Positions 51,613-60,371 of a stretch of 64,000 nt of DNA are shown in pieces. Every line of letters starts with the position of its first letter. Positions within the stretch are counted from its first letter, which is position 1. The translations under genes and the position numbers were made by a program. Origin of the DNA: Pectobacterium polaris (GTDB taxonomy: Bacteria; Pseudomonadota; Gammaproteobacteria; Enterobacterales; Enterobacteriaceae); the NCBI RefSeq assembly GCF_002307355.1, contig NZ_CP017481.1, forward strand, positions 1,178,001-1,242,000, written 5' to 3'. The notes beneath the pieces were generated by a model. It was not told the DNA's origin and did no database searches. It saw only the letters and a program-made list of their open reading frames with translations.

Positions 51613-53241
51613 ATGGGCAAGAAAAAGGCACCGCTAAAGCTGGGAACATCGGTGTTTCTGATGGTGTCAGTTGTGCTTGGCGCGGTGTTGCTGGTGGTCT
51701 ATTCCTTGCTGTTTTTTCGTATTAATCAGCTTTCAGAAGATCATCTGCGAGAAAAAGCCTTTGCCATTGCTCGCACATTTGCAGCCTCTCCCGTGGTTAT
51801 TGATGAACTTAAAGGGATTGGTCGGCCTGAGGAAGTGCAGGCGGCTGCGGAGACGATTCGTCAGCGTAATCAGCTGCTCTTCGTTACCGTCACGGACATG
51901 GATACGGTGCGCCATAGCCACCCTGAACCGGAAAGAATTGGTGAGCATTTTGCCGGTCGGGATATCTACCCAGCGCTGTTGGGGATGGAAAATACCGCCA
52001 TCAACCGGGGTACGCTCGATCCCGCGCTGCGGGTCTTTACACCGGTTTTCGACAGCAACCATAAGCAGGTTGGCGTCGTCGCGCTGGGGATTGCCTTAAC
52101 CAGCGTGCAGAAGGTGATCAGCGATAACCGCTGGATGATTCCCTGGACGCTATTGGCGGGGGCGCTGGTCGGCTGGCTGGGCACGTTGATTCTGGTGAAG
52201 GTGCTCAAGCGCATTATGCTGGGATTCGAGCCGTTTGAGATCTCGAACCTGTTTGAACAGCGTAACGCGATGCTCAAACACATCAAAGAAGGCGTTATCG
52301 CGGTCGATCAGCATGGTCGGATTACGGTCATCAATGATGAGGCGCGACGGCTTTTCCGGCAGAATAAGCCACAGGGCAGTGAAACGCCGGCTTCGAAGCC
52401 AACTGAACGCGTCAGCGACCAGTGGCTTGAACATCTGCACCTGAAGCAGGTACTGGAGAGTGGTACGCCGCGGCGCGATGAAGAGATTAGCTTTAACGGC
52501 CACCTGCTGCTGACTAACACCGTTCCGGTTTTTGTGAAGGGCGACATTATCGGCGCGATTGCGACATTCCGTGATAAAACGGAGATCAGTCAGTTGCTGC
52601 AACGGTTGAGTGGGATGTCCTACTATGCGGATGCGCTGCGTGCGCAGTCGCACGAGTTTATGAACAAGCTGCACGTTATCCTGGGGATGCTGCACTTAAA
52701 ATATTACTCGCAGCTGGAAGATTATATCCTGAAGACCGCCAATAATTATCAGGCGGAAATCGGTTCGATTATTCGTAAAGTGAAATCGCCAGTGATTGCC
52801 GGCTTCCTGTTGGGTAAAATCAATCGCGCACGCGATCTCGGCATTACGCTCTCCATCAGCGAAGAGAGTCTGCTGCCGGATACCGATGACGTCGATGCGA
52901 CGAATGAATTGATTACCGTATTGGGTAATCTGATTGAGAATGCGATGGACGCGATTGATAGGCAGGAAAACTGCGAAATCAGCGTGAGCTTCCACCATCA
53001 GAATGGCCGCCTTCACTGTACCGTGGGGGATGACGGCCCCGGCATTTCGCCGGAGAGTCAGGCGCGCATTTATGAACAGGGATTCTCTACCAAAGGCAGC
53101 GGGCGCGGTATCGGCCTGTACCTGACCAAGCAGAGTCTGGAGAAGATTGGCGGCACTATCGAGTTTGAATCAGAACCTGAGGTGTACACCCAGTTTTTCG
53201 TTACTATTCCTTATCAAGCAAGGCTGTTTGACCATGATTAA
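51613..53241 (+). CDS. dpiB: CitA/DcuS-family sensor histidine kinase (DpiB-like)
   Basis: A 542-residue membrane kinase. TM1 near residues 13-35, a periplasmic PAS-like (sCache_3) sensor about 40-170, TM2 near 175-197, a cytoplasmic PAS about 215-325, a SPOB-type dimerisation helix with phospho-histidine in QSHEFMNKLH near 345, then the ATPase domain (N box NLIENAMDAI, GDDGPGI, GRGIGLYLTKQ). ATG 51613 was chosen with GGAG 6 bases upstream. It probably senses citrate or another carboxylate. It overlaps the regulator gene by 8 bases. Confidence 0.9.
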   Translation: MGKKKAPLKLGTSVFLMVSVVLGAVLLVVYSLLFFRINQLSEDHLREKAFAIARTFAASPVVIDELKGIGRPEEVQAAAETIRQRNQLLFVTVTDMDTVRHSHPEPERIGEHFAGRDIYPALLGMENTAINRGTLDPALRVFTPVFDSNHKQVGVVALGIALTSVQKVISDNRWMIPWTLLAGALVGWLGTLILVKVLKRIMLGFEPFEISNLFEQRNAMLKHIKEGVIAVDQHGRITVINDEARRLFRQNKPQGSETPASKPTERVSDQWLEHLHLKQVLESGTPRRDEEISFNGHLLLTNTVPVFVKGDIIGAIATFRDKTEISQLLQRLSGMSYYADALRAQSHEFMNKLHVILGMLHLKYYSQLEDYILKTANNYQAEIGSIIRKVKSPVIAGFLLGKINRARDLGITLSISEESLLPDTDDVDATNELITVLGNLIENAMDAIDRQENCEISVSFHHQNGRLHCTVGDDGPGISPESQARIYEQGFSTKGSGRGIGLYLTKQSLEKIGGTIEFESEPEVYTQFFVTIPYQARLFDHD

Positions 53242-53956
53242 TGTACTGATTGTTGATGACGATGCCATGGTTGCAGAGCTTAACAAATCTTATCTGAACC
53301 AGGTTTCTGGATTTAGCTGCTATGCGACCGTCCCCACATTGCAGCAGGCGCGAAACCTGCTTATGCAACCTGACTCGGAAATCGATTTGGTATTGCTGGA
53401 TATTTATATGCAGCAGGATAATGGACTGGATCTGCTGCCGACTATCCGTGAATTCAGTGAAAAGACGGACGTCATCATCATCTCGTCTGCCAGCGATGTG
53501 TACACCATCAAGAAAGCGCTGCACTACGGTGTGGTGGACTATCTGATTAAGCCTTTCCAGTTCTCGCGTTTCGAACAGGCGCTGACCGCCTATCGCGAAG
53601 AGGCGAACTTGTTCAAGCACCGCGATTTTGTTGGGCAGTCGGATATTGATAACCTGATTCGTCGTACCAGCAGTAGCACGGTTAGCGAACGTAAGAAATT
53701 GCCGAAAGGGCTGACCAGCCTGACGCTGCGTACCGTCTGCGAGTGGATTGAAGGCAATCAGGGCATTGAGTTCTCTACCGAAATGCTGGCGAACGCGATT
53801 GGTATCTCCCGCGTCTCCTGCCGTAAGTACCTGATCTACCTGTCTGATACTGGCATCCTGACCACCAATATCCTGTACGGCTCAACCGGTCGACCGGTTT
53901 ATCTATACCGTCTGCTGCCAGAAAAACAGGACTCTCTGCGCCAGTATTGTGAATAA
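53234..53956 (+). CDS. dpiA: CitB/DcuR-family response regulator (DpiA-like)
   Basis: A 240-residue regulator: receiver domain at about residues 1-120 (phospho-acceptor aspartate in LVLLDIYMQQDNG, switch lysine in DYLIKPFQF), then a helix-turn-helix domain about 160-225. It would be phosphorylated by the kinase encoded just upstream and activate the flanking transporter genes. The last 14 codons and the bases after the stop are repeated 0.6 kb downstream, beyond two small genes. Confidence 0.92.
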   Translation: MINVLIVDDDAMVAELNKSYLNQVSGFSCYATVPTLQQARNLLMQPDSEIDLVLLDIYMQQDNGLDLLPTIREFSEKTDVIIISSASDVYTIKKALHYGVVDYLIKPFQFSRFEQALTAYREEANLFKHRDFVGQSDIDNLIRRTSSSTVSERKKLPKGLTSLTLRTVCEWIEGNQGIEFSTEMLANAIGISRVSCRKYLIYLSDTGILTTNILYGSTGRPVYLYRLLPEKQDSLRQYCE

Positions 53957-53997
53957 AAGGCTGCGAATAAAAGGCGGTAAATAAATAGCGCTGAATA
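53912..53997 (+). repeat. Direct repeat copy A: 3' end of dpiA
   Basis: It covers codons for LLPEKQDSLRQYCE, the stop and about 42 bases after it. It matches 54584-54656; the coding part differs at four third-codon positions, all synonymous, and copy A carries an extra 12 bases after the stop. Confidence 0.85.
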
Positions 53998-54019
53998 AGG
54001 CAAGCAGAAACAGAGACGA

Positions 54020-54040
54020 GGCGGGAGCGATCCCGCCTTG
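54020..54040 (+). terminator. Hairpin after dpiA copy A
   Basis: A perfect GGCGGGA/TCCCGCC stem with a GCGA loop, followed by TTG. It probably ends the dpiBA transcript ahead of the small cassette genes. Confidence 0.55.
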
Positions 54041-54062
54041 TGCTATACACAATTCAGTGACG

Positions 54063-54305
54063 ATGAAACCAAATGGAACTGGTTTAGTGGAACACAATAA
54101 ATTTATGCAGTACGGCCACGGGTTAGGGCTGTGGCGTAATCCACGGGAAAATATTAAGCCTGAGACTGATAACTGTACACCGATAAGGGAAGATACCACT
54201 TTAAGAGTCGTGTCCGAGGTTGTTTCTGGTATAGGTAAAATATCACCTTACTTTGGTGGTACTGTCGGTGGGTTATTAGAAGGGATGCATGATGTTAACA
54301 AGTGA
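54063..54305 (+). CDS. Small protein of unknown function (cassette gene 1)
   Basis: An 80-residue frame from ATG 54063 (a GTG two codons earlier is possible; no clear Shine-Dalgarno). The N-terminal half is polar (KFMQYGHGLGLWRNPREN); the C-terminal third is glycine-rich and weakly hydrophobic (SEVVSGIGKISPYFGGTVGGLLEGM). I recognise no family. The stop overlaps gene 2 by 14 bases. The pair is bracketed by dpiA 3'-end copies. A small toxin or bacteriocin-like peptide is conceivable but not shown. Confidence 0.5.
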   Translation: MKPNGTGLVEHNKFMQYGHGLGLWRNPRENIKPETDNCTPIREDTTLRVVSEVVSGIGKISPYFGGTVGGLLEGMHDVNK

Positions 54306-54555
54306 ATGTAAGACTTTTATGCGCTGGGTAGGAATAACATTAGTAACTTTTGCATATTATCTGTGGATCTTTCTTGCTATTTTTCCGTTAGATGACAAGA
54401 GTCCCATGCTACAAGAGAAGGTGGTTACTATCGAATATCATGAGGCTGTTATAGAAAATATTTACAAGGCCACAGATAATGTTCTTGAGGTTGCTTTAAT
54501 TGGTTTTCCTGTGTGTATGACTCTGATTCTGATCATTTTCAAAAAGGTTAGGTAG
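54292..54555 (+). CDS. Small two-helix membrane protein (cassette gene 2)
   Basis: An 87-residue frame with two predicted transmembrane segments, about residues 10-32 (WVGITLVTFAYYLWIFLAIF) and 61-82 (VLEVALIGFPVCMTLILIIF), joined by a polar loop, and a basic C-terminus KKVR. AAGGG lies 7 bases before ATG 54292; the ATG one codon earlier is possible. It overlaps gene 1. Immunity to a membrane-active partner would fit but is inference. Confidence 0.6.
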   Translation: MLTSECKTFMRWVGITLVTFAYYLWIFLAIFPLDDKSPMLQEKVVTIEYHEAVIENIYKATDNVLEVALIGFPVCMTLILIIFKKVR

Positions 54556-54583
54556 TTGCGTTAAGCAAATCAATTACCAATCG

Positions 54584-54656
54584 CTGCTGCCGGAAAAGCA
54601 GGACTCGCTGCGCCAGTACTGTGAATAAAAGGCTGTGAATAAATAGCGCTGAATAA
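54584..54656 (+). repeat. Direct repeat copy B: detached 3' end of a dpiA allele
   Basis: It encodes the same 14 residues and stop as the end of dpiA (LLPEKQDSLRQYCE) with four synonymous changes, then the same trailing bases. There is no gene body attached. It runs into the 54661 terminator, which is probably the original dpiA terminator. Confidence 0.85.
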
Positions 54657-54660
54657 ATAA

Positions 54661-54689
54661 AAACGCCACGGTAATCACCGTGGCGTTTT
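54661..54689. terminator. Bidirectional terminator between the dpiA region and the 2HCT gene
   Basis: A perfect 12-bp stem AAACGCCACGGT/ACCGTGGCGTTT with a 4-base loop, A-rich before and T-rich after. Confidence 0.85.
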
Positions 54690-54712
54690 CGTTAGTGGGA
54701 ACCGTGGTTGGG

Positions 54713-56056
54713 TTAGACAACCCAGCCCAACAGCAGCGTTGCGGCGATGACGGTAGATGCGCCACCGATACGGGTAGCGATCTGTGCAAACGGCATCAGA
54801 GACATACGGTTAGAGGCAGACAGAATCGCCACATCACCCGTACCGCCCAGTCCGCTGTGGCACGTGGTCACGATGGACGCTTCAATGGGGTACATATTCA
54901 GGTAAGGCGCAATCAGGAAGCTCACCAGCGCCATGGACAGCACCACAGAACCACAGACGATGACATAACCTACAGAGAATACTGCGACAACGCTTTCCAG
55001 CGGGATATACAACATGCCCAGCCCGATCATCAGCGGCCACACCAGAGAACTGGATACGAACTTGTAAACGCTGTGTGCGCCAGTTTCCATAATCGCTGGA
55101 ATCACGCGTCCGTATTTGCAGAAGACGGCGATCAGAATCATCAGAACGGGTCCTGGGATGTGTACCAGTTTCTCAAACAGGCCACCGACGATGAAGAAGG
55201 CACAAATCATCAACAGTCCGCCACCCATCAGGTGAAAATCGACCGGCTTTGGTGCTTCGTTTACGGCAAACATCGCGTTGTCTTCATCGCTGCGAACCAG
55301 ACGGCCTTCGCCGTTCAGATCCTTACGGCGCATACCCAGGCGGGACAGCACGCCAGCACACAGAATCGCGAAGATGTTACCGACAACGGCAGCAGGCGCT
55401 AGCTGAGCGACATAGACATCCGGGCTTTCTCCCAGAATGGCAGAATAAGCTAAGGATAACGGCAGGATGCCTTCACCAATGCCGCCACCGATAATGGGCA
55501 CGATGATGAAGAAGAAAGTGTGATAAACGCTGTAGCCGCACAGCTTACCAACCAGCAAACCGGTTGCCAGCGCGGTTGCGGTACCGATGACCAGCGGGAC
55601 GAACATGCGCACCATCCCCTGAATCAGAATTTTGCGGTTCATACCCAGAATGCTGCCGACCACCAGACAGGCGATGACGAAATACAGGAAGTTCGCCTCT
55701 TTCATCAGCAGGTGGACGGTTTTCATGGTGTTGTCGTTGAACAGCTCAAAATACACCATAACGGAAGGTACCATCAGGCACAGAATGGCCGGGCCGCCGA
55801 TATCTTTGAACACGGGAATATTGCTGCCAATGTGTGCCAGTAAAAAACCCATTGTCATGATGACGGCGAAACCGCCAATCATATTTTTAGGCAAATATCC
55901 TTCGTAGGCAGCGATAGCGACAATGGCGGCAATCGCCATAAAAAGCGCAACGGGAACGGAGCCGATTTTCTTTTTAAAAAATCCCCCGATAAACGATTCT
56001 TGTGTTTCCAGAGCGAGATCGTTCTCACATAAAATATCAGTTTCAATTTTTTTCAT
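54713..56056 (-). CDS. 2-hydroxycarboxylate transporter (CitS/MaeN/CimH family)
   Basis: A 447-residue sodium-coupled symporter of the 2HCT family. The two re-entrant-loop signatures are clear: IIGGGIGEGILPLS near 200-213 and CHSGLGGTGDVAIL near 400-413. SASNRMSLMPFAQIATRIGG holds the conserved arginine. The start was set at 56056 (MKKIETDILCEN). It would import citrate or malate. It converges with the dpiBA block and is a likely target of DpiA. Citrate lyase and oxaloacetate decarboxylase genes are not in the window. Confidence 0.9.
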   Translation of the reverse strand: MKKIETDILCENDLALETQESFIGGFFKKKIGSVPVALFMAIAAIVAIAAYEGYLPKNMIGGFAVIMTMGFLLAHIGSNIPVFKDIGGPAILCLMVPSVMVYFELFNDNTMKTVHLLMKEANFLYFVIACLVVGSILGMNRKILIQGMVRMFVPLVIGTATALATGLLVGKLCGYSVYHTFFFIIVPIIGGGIGEGILPLSLAYSAILGESPDVYVAQLAPAAVVGNIFAILCAGVLSRLGMRRKDLNGEGRLVRSDEDNAMFAVNEAPKPVDFHLMGGGLLMICAFFIVGGLFEKLVHIPGPVLMILIAVFCKYGRVIPAIMETGAHSVYKFVSSSLVWPLMIGLGMLYIPLESVVAVFSVGYVIVCGSVVLSMALVSFLIAPYLNMYPIEASIVTTCHSGLGGTGDVAILSASNRMSLMPFAQIATRIGGASTVIAATLLLGWVV

Positions 56057-57520
56057 TATATTCACCCTGCTAGGACAGTTGGTACAGAAAGAAATGACAT
56101 ACCTGCCGTGTAATCTCGTTGAGATATTGGTAACGCATCGTTATCGACGCATCTTATTGGCTTTTGCTTACCGATATCGGTGTGGATATCGAGCGTTGCT
56201 AATGCCAATGGCGGCGGGATGTTTATTATCAGAAAGCAGAAAAATACGTTTTTTTGTTTTTTATCAGTTAGTAACAAAAAGATAAGAAATACTTGATGTT
56301 ATTTAACAATGAATCATGTTGGAGGGTAATCTAGCATGAGGGAATGTTAAAAATAATACGTTAATTACGTATTTGTGAACTTATCAGCAACTCCATTTTA
56401 AATAACTTATATTATTTTTTTGTAATTAAAATAATTTATTGAGAGGGTGTTGGGAATTAAAACAGAAGGAGAGGTGAATCACAGAGTGAAAATACCACTT
56501 TATGAGAATAAGTAAATAGCGTGTTTTCATTTTAGTGAGAATATTTATTTAACTAAAATAGCCAACTAATTATTGAGCAATATCATTTTATCGTCGGTAA
56601 GACCTCTGACAATGCTGCGTAGGACAAAATTCGCTCTCGACTCCGTATCAACCGCCTTTTTATCTATGCTTTATCTAGCGGAGGTATCCAGCAACAAACC
56701 TCTGGTCACGTCTATCCCACAGATAAAGAACGATGAAGAGCGAGCTTGCGGTCCGTCGAAAGAGGGGGGAAACAACGTTTTTTATGTCGTATTGAGTTTT
56801 TTTATGTAGCGTAGATAGTCATTTGGCTACTTATGGTGCCGTGGTAAATATCAGAATTTCTTATTATCTGTCAGAGTTTTCACCTGTTGTTAACGTTTTT
56901 AACAAAAAATAGTGCTCAAATCTTGGACATGTAAGACCAGATGACTATAGTTTTTTTAATGGTGATAATTTCTTTATGTCTGCAATGTATCGGTTTTTAT
57001 CGCTGTTTTTTCATAAAAAGACAAAACATCTGCCTTCATTGGGGTGGCGAGCGTGTATTTTCTCTTTTAAGAAAATGTAAGGAAATTTTGTAAATCCTTA
57101 CAGCTTATATTGACGTCACCGCCATCTGTTGAGAAATTGAGGGCGTCATAGGGATATAAGGAGGAAAGCAGCGGCTTGTCTGAATGATTCTACGTCTTCA
57201 TCCAGCATCCGTGAGCGGGTTGTGGCGCTTCAAGGTATACGTTGTAGTTATTATGACTATATCCAACAGCGTGGCGGCCATCGGTTTTGGTAACCACCTT
57301 TCCTCTTCCTCATTATTTGAATTTTGCCTTCGGGCGACAGGGTACAGACCACAGTTCGTAAAAAATACAGGTCTGGCCAACCATACCCAATTGATTTCGA
57401 GATGCAGGACGGACTATCAGCGCTGTTAACCACTGTGCATTTAACGACAGTATTAACGCGTATGCAGCTTGGAGTATGGCGGGTATAGCACACAACATCA
57501 TCCACAATGGAGCACAAGTA
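56057..57520. other. Long AT-rich intergenic region between the 2HCT gene and dppA
   Basis: 1.46 kb with no credible gene. Two inverted repeats suggest operators: AATACGT-N5-ACGTATT at 56355-56373 and TTGTTAA-N5-TTAACAA at 56887-56905. A strong Shine-Dalgarno AAGGAGG at 57158-57164 is not followed by a usable frame. Frames of 78 and 81 codons (56573-56809, 57184-57429) look like chance. The right part should hold the dppA promoter and leader. Confidence 0.5.
57491..57498 (+). promoter_or_regulatory. GcvB-type sRNA target site in the dppA leader
   Basis: CACAACAT matches the remembered CA-rich consensus (CACAACAY) bound by the GU-rich R1 segment of GcvB. It lies 22 bases before the dppA start. 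dppA is a known GcvB target in enterobacteria. Confidence 0.6.
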
Positions 57521-59128
57521 ATGGAAAAATCCCTGGTTAAATCAAGGGTGTTGAAGTTCGGCCTTGGCTTGCTCGCCATGTCCGTCGCTGCAGGCGTTCA
57601 GGCAAAGACGCTGGTGTACTGTTCAGAAGGCTCCCCAGAAGGTTTTAACCCGCAGCTGTTCACCTCCGGTACCACGTTTGATGCCAGCTCTATTCCTATT
57701 TATAACCGCCTGGTGGAATTTAAAGACGGCACCACGGACACCGGTCCGGGTCTGGCTGAAAAATGGGATATTAGCGAAGACGGCAAAACCTATACTTTCC
57801 ATTTGCGCAAAGGCGTGAAATGGCAAGACAGCAAGGATTTCAAACCTTCTCGTGAATTCAATGCCGATGACGTGATTTTCTCCTTCATGCGTCAGCAGGA
57901 TGCCAACAATCCGTACCACAAAGTATCTGGCGGCAGCTATGAATACTATCAAGGTATGGGTATGCCAGAACTGGTCAGCAAAATCGAGAAAGTAGACGAT
58001 CATACCGTCCGCTTTGTGCTGAACCGCCCTGAAGCGCCGTTCCTGGCAAACCTGGCGATGGACTTCGCTTCCATCCTGTCCGCGGAATACGCGGATAATA
58101 TGCTGAAAGCTGGTACACCAGAGAAGATTGACCTGAACCCAATCGGTACAGGCCCATTCCAGCTGCAGCAGTACCAGAAAGATTCCCGTATTCTGTACAA
58201 AGCCTTTGACGGCTTCTGGGGCACCAAGCCGGGCATTGACCGTCTGGTCTTCTCCATTACGCCAGATGCGTCTGTGCGTTACGCCAAGCTGCAAAAAGAC
58301 GAATGCCAGATCATGCCGTATCCAAACCCGGCCGATCTTGCTCGCATGAAAGAAGACAAGAACATCACGTTGATGGAACAGCCTGGCCTGAACGTCGGCT
58401 ACCTGTCTTACAACGTTGAGAAAAAGCCGCTGGATAACGTCAAGATTCGCCAGGCGCTGAACTATGCGGTGAACAAGTCTGCCATCATCGATGCGGTCTA
58501 TCAGGGCGCCGGCCAAGCCGCAACCAACCTGATCCCGCCGACCATGTGGGGCTACAACAACGACGTTAAAGACTACAGCTACGATCCTGAAAAAGCGAAA
58601 GCACTGCTGAAAGAAGCGGGTATGGCTGACGGTTTCTCTATCGACCTGTGGGCAATGCCAGTACAGCGTCCGTACAACCCGAACGCCCGTCGTATGGCGG
58701 AAATGATTCAGTCCGACTGGGCGAAAGTTGGCGTGAAAGCCAAGATCGTCACCTACGAGTGGGGCGAGTATCTGAAGCGTGCGAAAGACGGCGAGCACCA
58801 GACCGTGCTGATGGGCTGGACTGGCGACAATGGGGATCCAGATAACTTCTTCGCGACCCTGTTCAGCTGCGATGCTGCTAAAAATGGTTCCAACTACTCC
58901 AAGTGGTGCTACAAGCCGTTTGAAGATTTGATCCAACCGGCGCGTGCCATTTCCGATCACGAAAAACGTATTGAGCTGTACAAACAAGCGCAGGTTGTGA
59001 TGCACGATCAGGCTCCGGCGCTGATTGTCGCGCACTCCACCGTGTACGAGCCAGTGCGTAAAAACGTGAAAGGTTATGTGGTTCAGCCACGTGGCGTGCA
59101 TAGCTTCAACAACGTGACGTTGGATTAA
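57521..59128 (+). CDS. dppA: Dipeptide-binding protein DppA
   Basis: A 535-residue periplasmic binding protein, the same length as in E. coli. The signal peptide ends near residue 28 (FGLGLLAMSVAAGVQA), and the mature start KTLVYCSEGSPEGFNPQLFTSG is diagnostic. ATG 57521 has GGAG 8 bases upstream. It delivers dipeptides to DppBCDF and can serve as a chemotaxis receptor partner and haem binder in E. coli. It is followed by a hairpin-rich 210-base gap before dppB. Confidence 0.96.
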   Translation: MEKSLVKSRVLKFGLGLLAMSVAAGVQAKTLVYCSEGSPEGFNPQLFTSGTTFDASSIPIYNRLVEFKDGTTDTGPGLAEKWDISEDGKTYTFHLRKGVKWQDSKDFKPSREFNADDVIFSFMRQQDANNPYHKVSGGSYEYYQGMGMPELVSKIEKVDDHTVRFVLNRPEAPFLANLAMDFASILSAEYADNMLKAGTPEKIDLNPIGTGPFQLQQYQKDSRILYKAFDGFWGTKPGIDRLVFSITPDASVRYAKLQKDECQIMPYPNPADLARMKEDKNITLMEQPGLNVGYLSYNVEKKPLDNVKIRQALNYAVNKSAIIDAVYQGAGQAATNLIPPTMWGYNNDVKDYSYDPEKAKALLKEAGMADGFSIDLWAMPVQRPYNPNARRMAEMIQSDWAKVGVKAKIVTYEWGEYLKRAKDGEHQTVLMGWTGDNGDPDNFFATLFSCDAAKNGSNYSKWCYKPFEDLIQPARAISDHEKRIELYKQAQVVMHDQAPALIVAHSTVYEPVRKNVKGYVVQPRGVHSFNNVTLD

Positions 59129-59157
59129 GTCAGCCACTAGATTTTCACGGACACTAA

Positions 59158-59211
59158 AAACCCCGACCTTGCGGTTTCTCGTTAGAGGAGCCGTGGAGGC
59201 GGGGTTTCTTG
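59158..59211 (+). terminator. Attenuator-like hairpin after dppA
   Basis: AAACCCCG (59158-59165) pairs with CGGGGTTT (59200-59207); the interior pairs further (GGTTTCTC with GAGGAGCC by G-U wobble). Partial termination here would give more DppA than membrane subunits. Confidence 0.65.
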
Positions 59212-59229
59212 CCCGTTAAATTTTATGGT

Positions 59230-59273
59230 GGGCCGTCGTACACGACGTTTAAAATCGTTCCTGACGATTTTTT
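59230..59273 (-). repeat. Extragenic hairpin repeat (copy 2), also terminator-like
   Basis: On the minus strand it reads hairpin AAAATCGT/ACGATTTT then CGTCG/CGACG then GCCC, the same order as 16717-16758. Stem differences are compensated (A:T to T:A). On the plus strand the AAAATCGT hairpin is followed by TT and may act as a second attenuator between dppA and dppB. Confidence 0.65.
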
Positions 59274-59338
59274 ATGCTGTGAGCAATGATAAGCCTGATG
59301 GCCAATGAGCCAACGGGCATGAATAGAGAGTTCGGGAT

Positions 59339-60358
59339 ATGTTGCAGTTCATACTCCGGCGTTTGGGGTTAGTTATCCCAACGTTTATTGGTATCACCCT
59401 ATTAACCTTCGCATTCGTACACATGATTCCGGGCGACCCGGTGATGATCATGGCGGGGGAGCGGGGCATCTCCGCCGAGCGTCATGCGCAATTGCTGGCT
59501 GAAATGGGGCTGGATAAGCCGCTTTGGCAGCAATACCTCCACTATATTGGCGGTGTGATGCAGGGCGATCTGGGGATCTCCCTCAAGAGTCGTATCCCCG
59601 TGTGGGAAGAATTTGTGCCTCGCTTCAAAGCGACGCTGGAACTGGGTATCTGCGCGATGATGTTTGCTATCGCAGTGGGGATTCCGGTTGGTGTGCTGGC
59701 TGCGGTTAAACGCGGTTCCATTTTCGATCATACCTCTGTTGGCTTGGCGCTGACGGGCTATTCCATGCCTATCTTCTGGTGGGGCATGATGCTGATTATG
59801 CTGGTCTCCGTTCAACTTGACCTTACCCCCGTTTCGGGACGCATCAGCGATACGATTTTCCTTGATGACAGCATGCCGCTAACCGGCTTTATGCTGATCG
59901 ATACCCTGTTCTGGGGCGAGGAAGGCGACTTTATCGACGCGGTTGAACACATGATCCTGCCTGCCATCGTGCTGGGCACCATTCCACTGGCGGTGATTGT
60001 GCGTATGACGCGCTCCGCGATGCTGGAAGTGCTGGGTGAGGACTACATCCGCACCGCGCGCGCCAAAGGGCTGAGCCGTCTGCGTGTGATTGTCGTGCAC
60101 GCTTTGCGTAATGCGATGCTGCCAGTGGTAACGGTAATCGGTTTACAGGTCGGCACCATGCTGGCTGGGGCGATCCTGACGGAAACCATTTTCTCCTGGC
60201 CGGGGCTGGGACGGTGGTTGATCGATGCGTTGCAGCGTCGTGACTATCCGGTGGTTCAGGGCGGCGTACTGCTGGTGGCAACCATGATCATTCTGGTGAA
60301 CCTGCTGGTAGATGTGCTCTACGGTGTGGTTAACCCACGCATCCGTCACAAGAAATAA
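59339..60358 (+). CDS. dppB: Dipeptide ABC transporter permease DppB
   Basis: A 339-residue inner-membrane permease, normal length. MLQFILRRLGLVIPTFIGITLLTF at the N-terminus and the coupling loop EDYIRTARAKGLSRLRVIVVHALRN near 229-253 are family marks. It begins the membrane part of the dpp operon; dppC starts 13 bases after its stop. Confidence 0.95.
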   Translation: MLQFILRRLGLVIPTFIGITLLTFAFVHMIPGDPVMIMAGERGISAERHAQLLAEMGLDKPLWQQYLHYIGGVMQGDLGISLKSRIPVWEEFVPRFKATLELGICAMMFAIAVGIPVGVLAAVKRGSIFDHTSVGLALTGYSMPIFWWGMMLIMLVSVQLDLTPVSGRISDTIFLDDSMPLTGFMLIDTLFWGEEGDFIDAVEHMILPAIVLGTIPLAVIVRMTRSAMLEVLGEDYIRTARAKGLSRLRVIVVHALRNAMLPVVTVIGLQVGTMLAGAILTETIFSWPGLGRWLIDALQRRDYPVVQGGVLLVATMIILVNLLVDVLYGVVNPRIRHKK

Positions 60359-60371
60359 GGGGAAGGCTAAG

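Noticed and set aside
54063..54305. Pediocin-like bacteriocin reading of cassette gene 1 because of YGHGLGLW
   Set aside because: It resembles the YGNG box only superficially; the paired cysteines and a double-glycine leader are missing.
54680..55402. 240-codon open frame opposite the 2HCT transporter gene
   Set aside because: Its product is compositionally odd (histidine, glutamine and arginine-rich), as expected from antisense membrane-protein codons.
56573..56809. 78-codon frame in the intergenic region before dppA
   Set aside because: No convincing ribosome site, AT-rich, no recognisable features; more likely chance.
57184..57429. 81-codon frame after a strong Shine-Dalgarno
   Set aside because: The ATG is about 20 bases from AAGGAGG, too far, and an in-frame stop lies just before it; the product has no recognisable pattern.
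57623..59137. 504-codon open frame antisense to dppA
   Set aside because: It mirrors the dppA codons throughout, has no ribosome site, and dppA is unambiguous. It is a codon-bias shadow.
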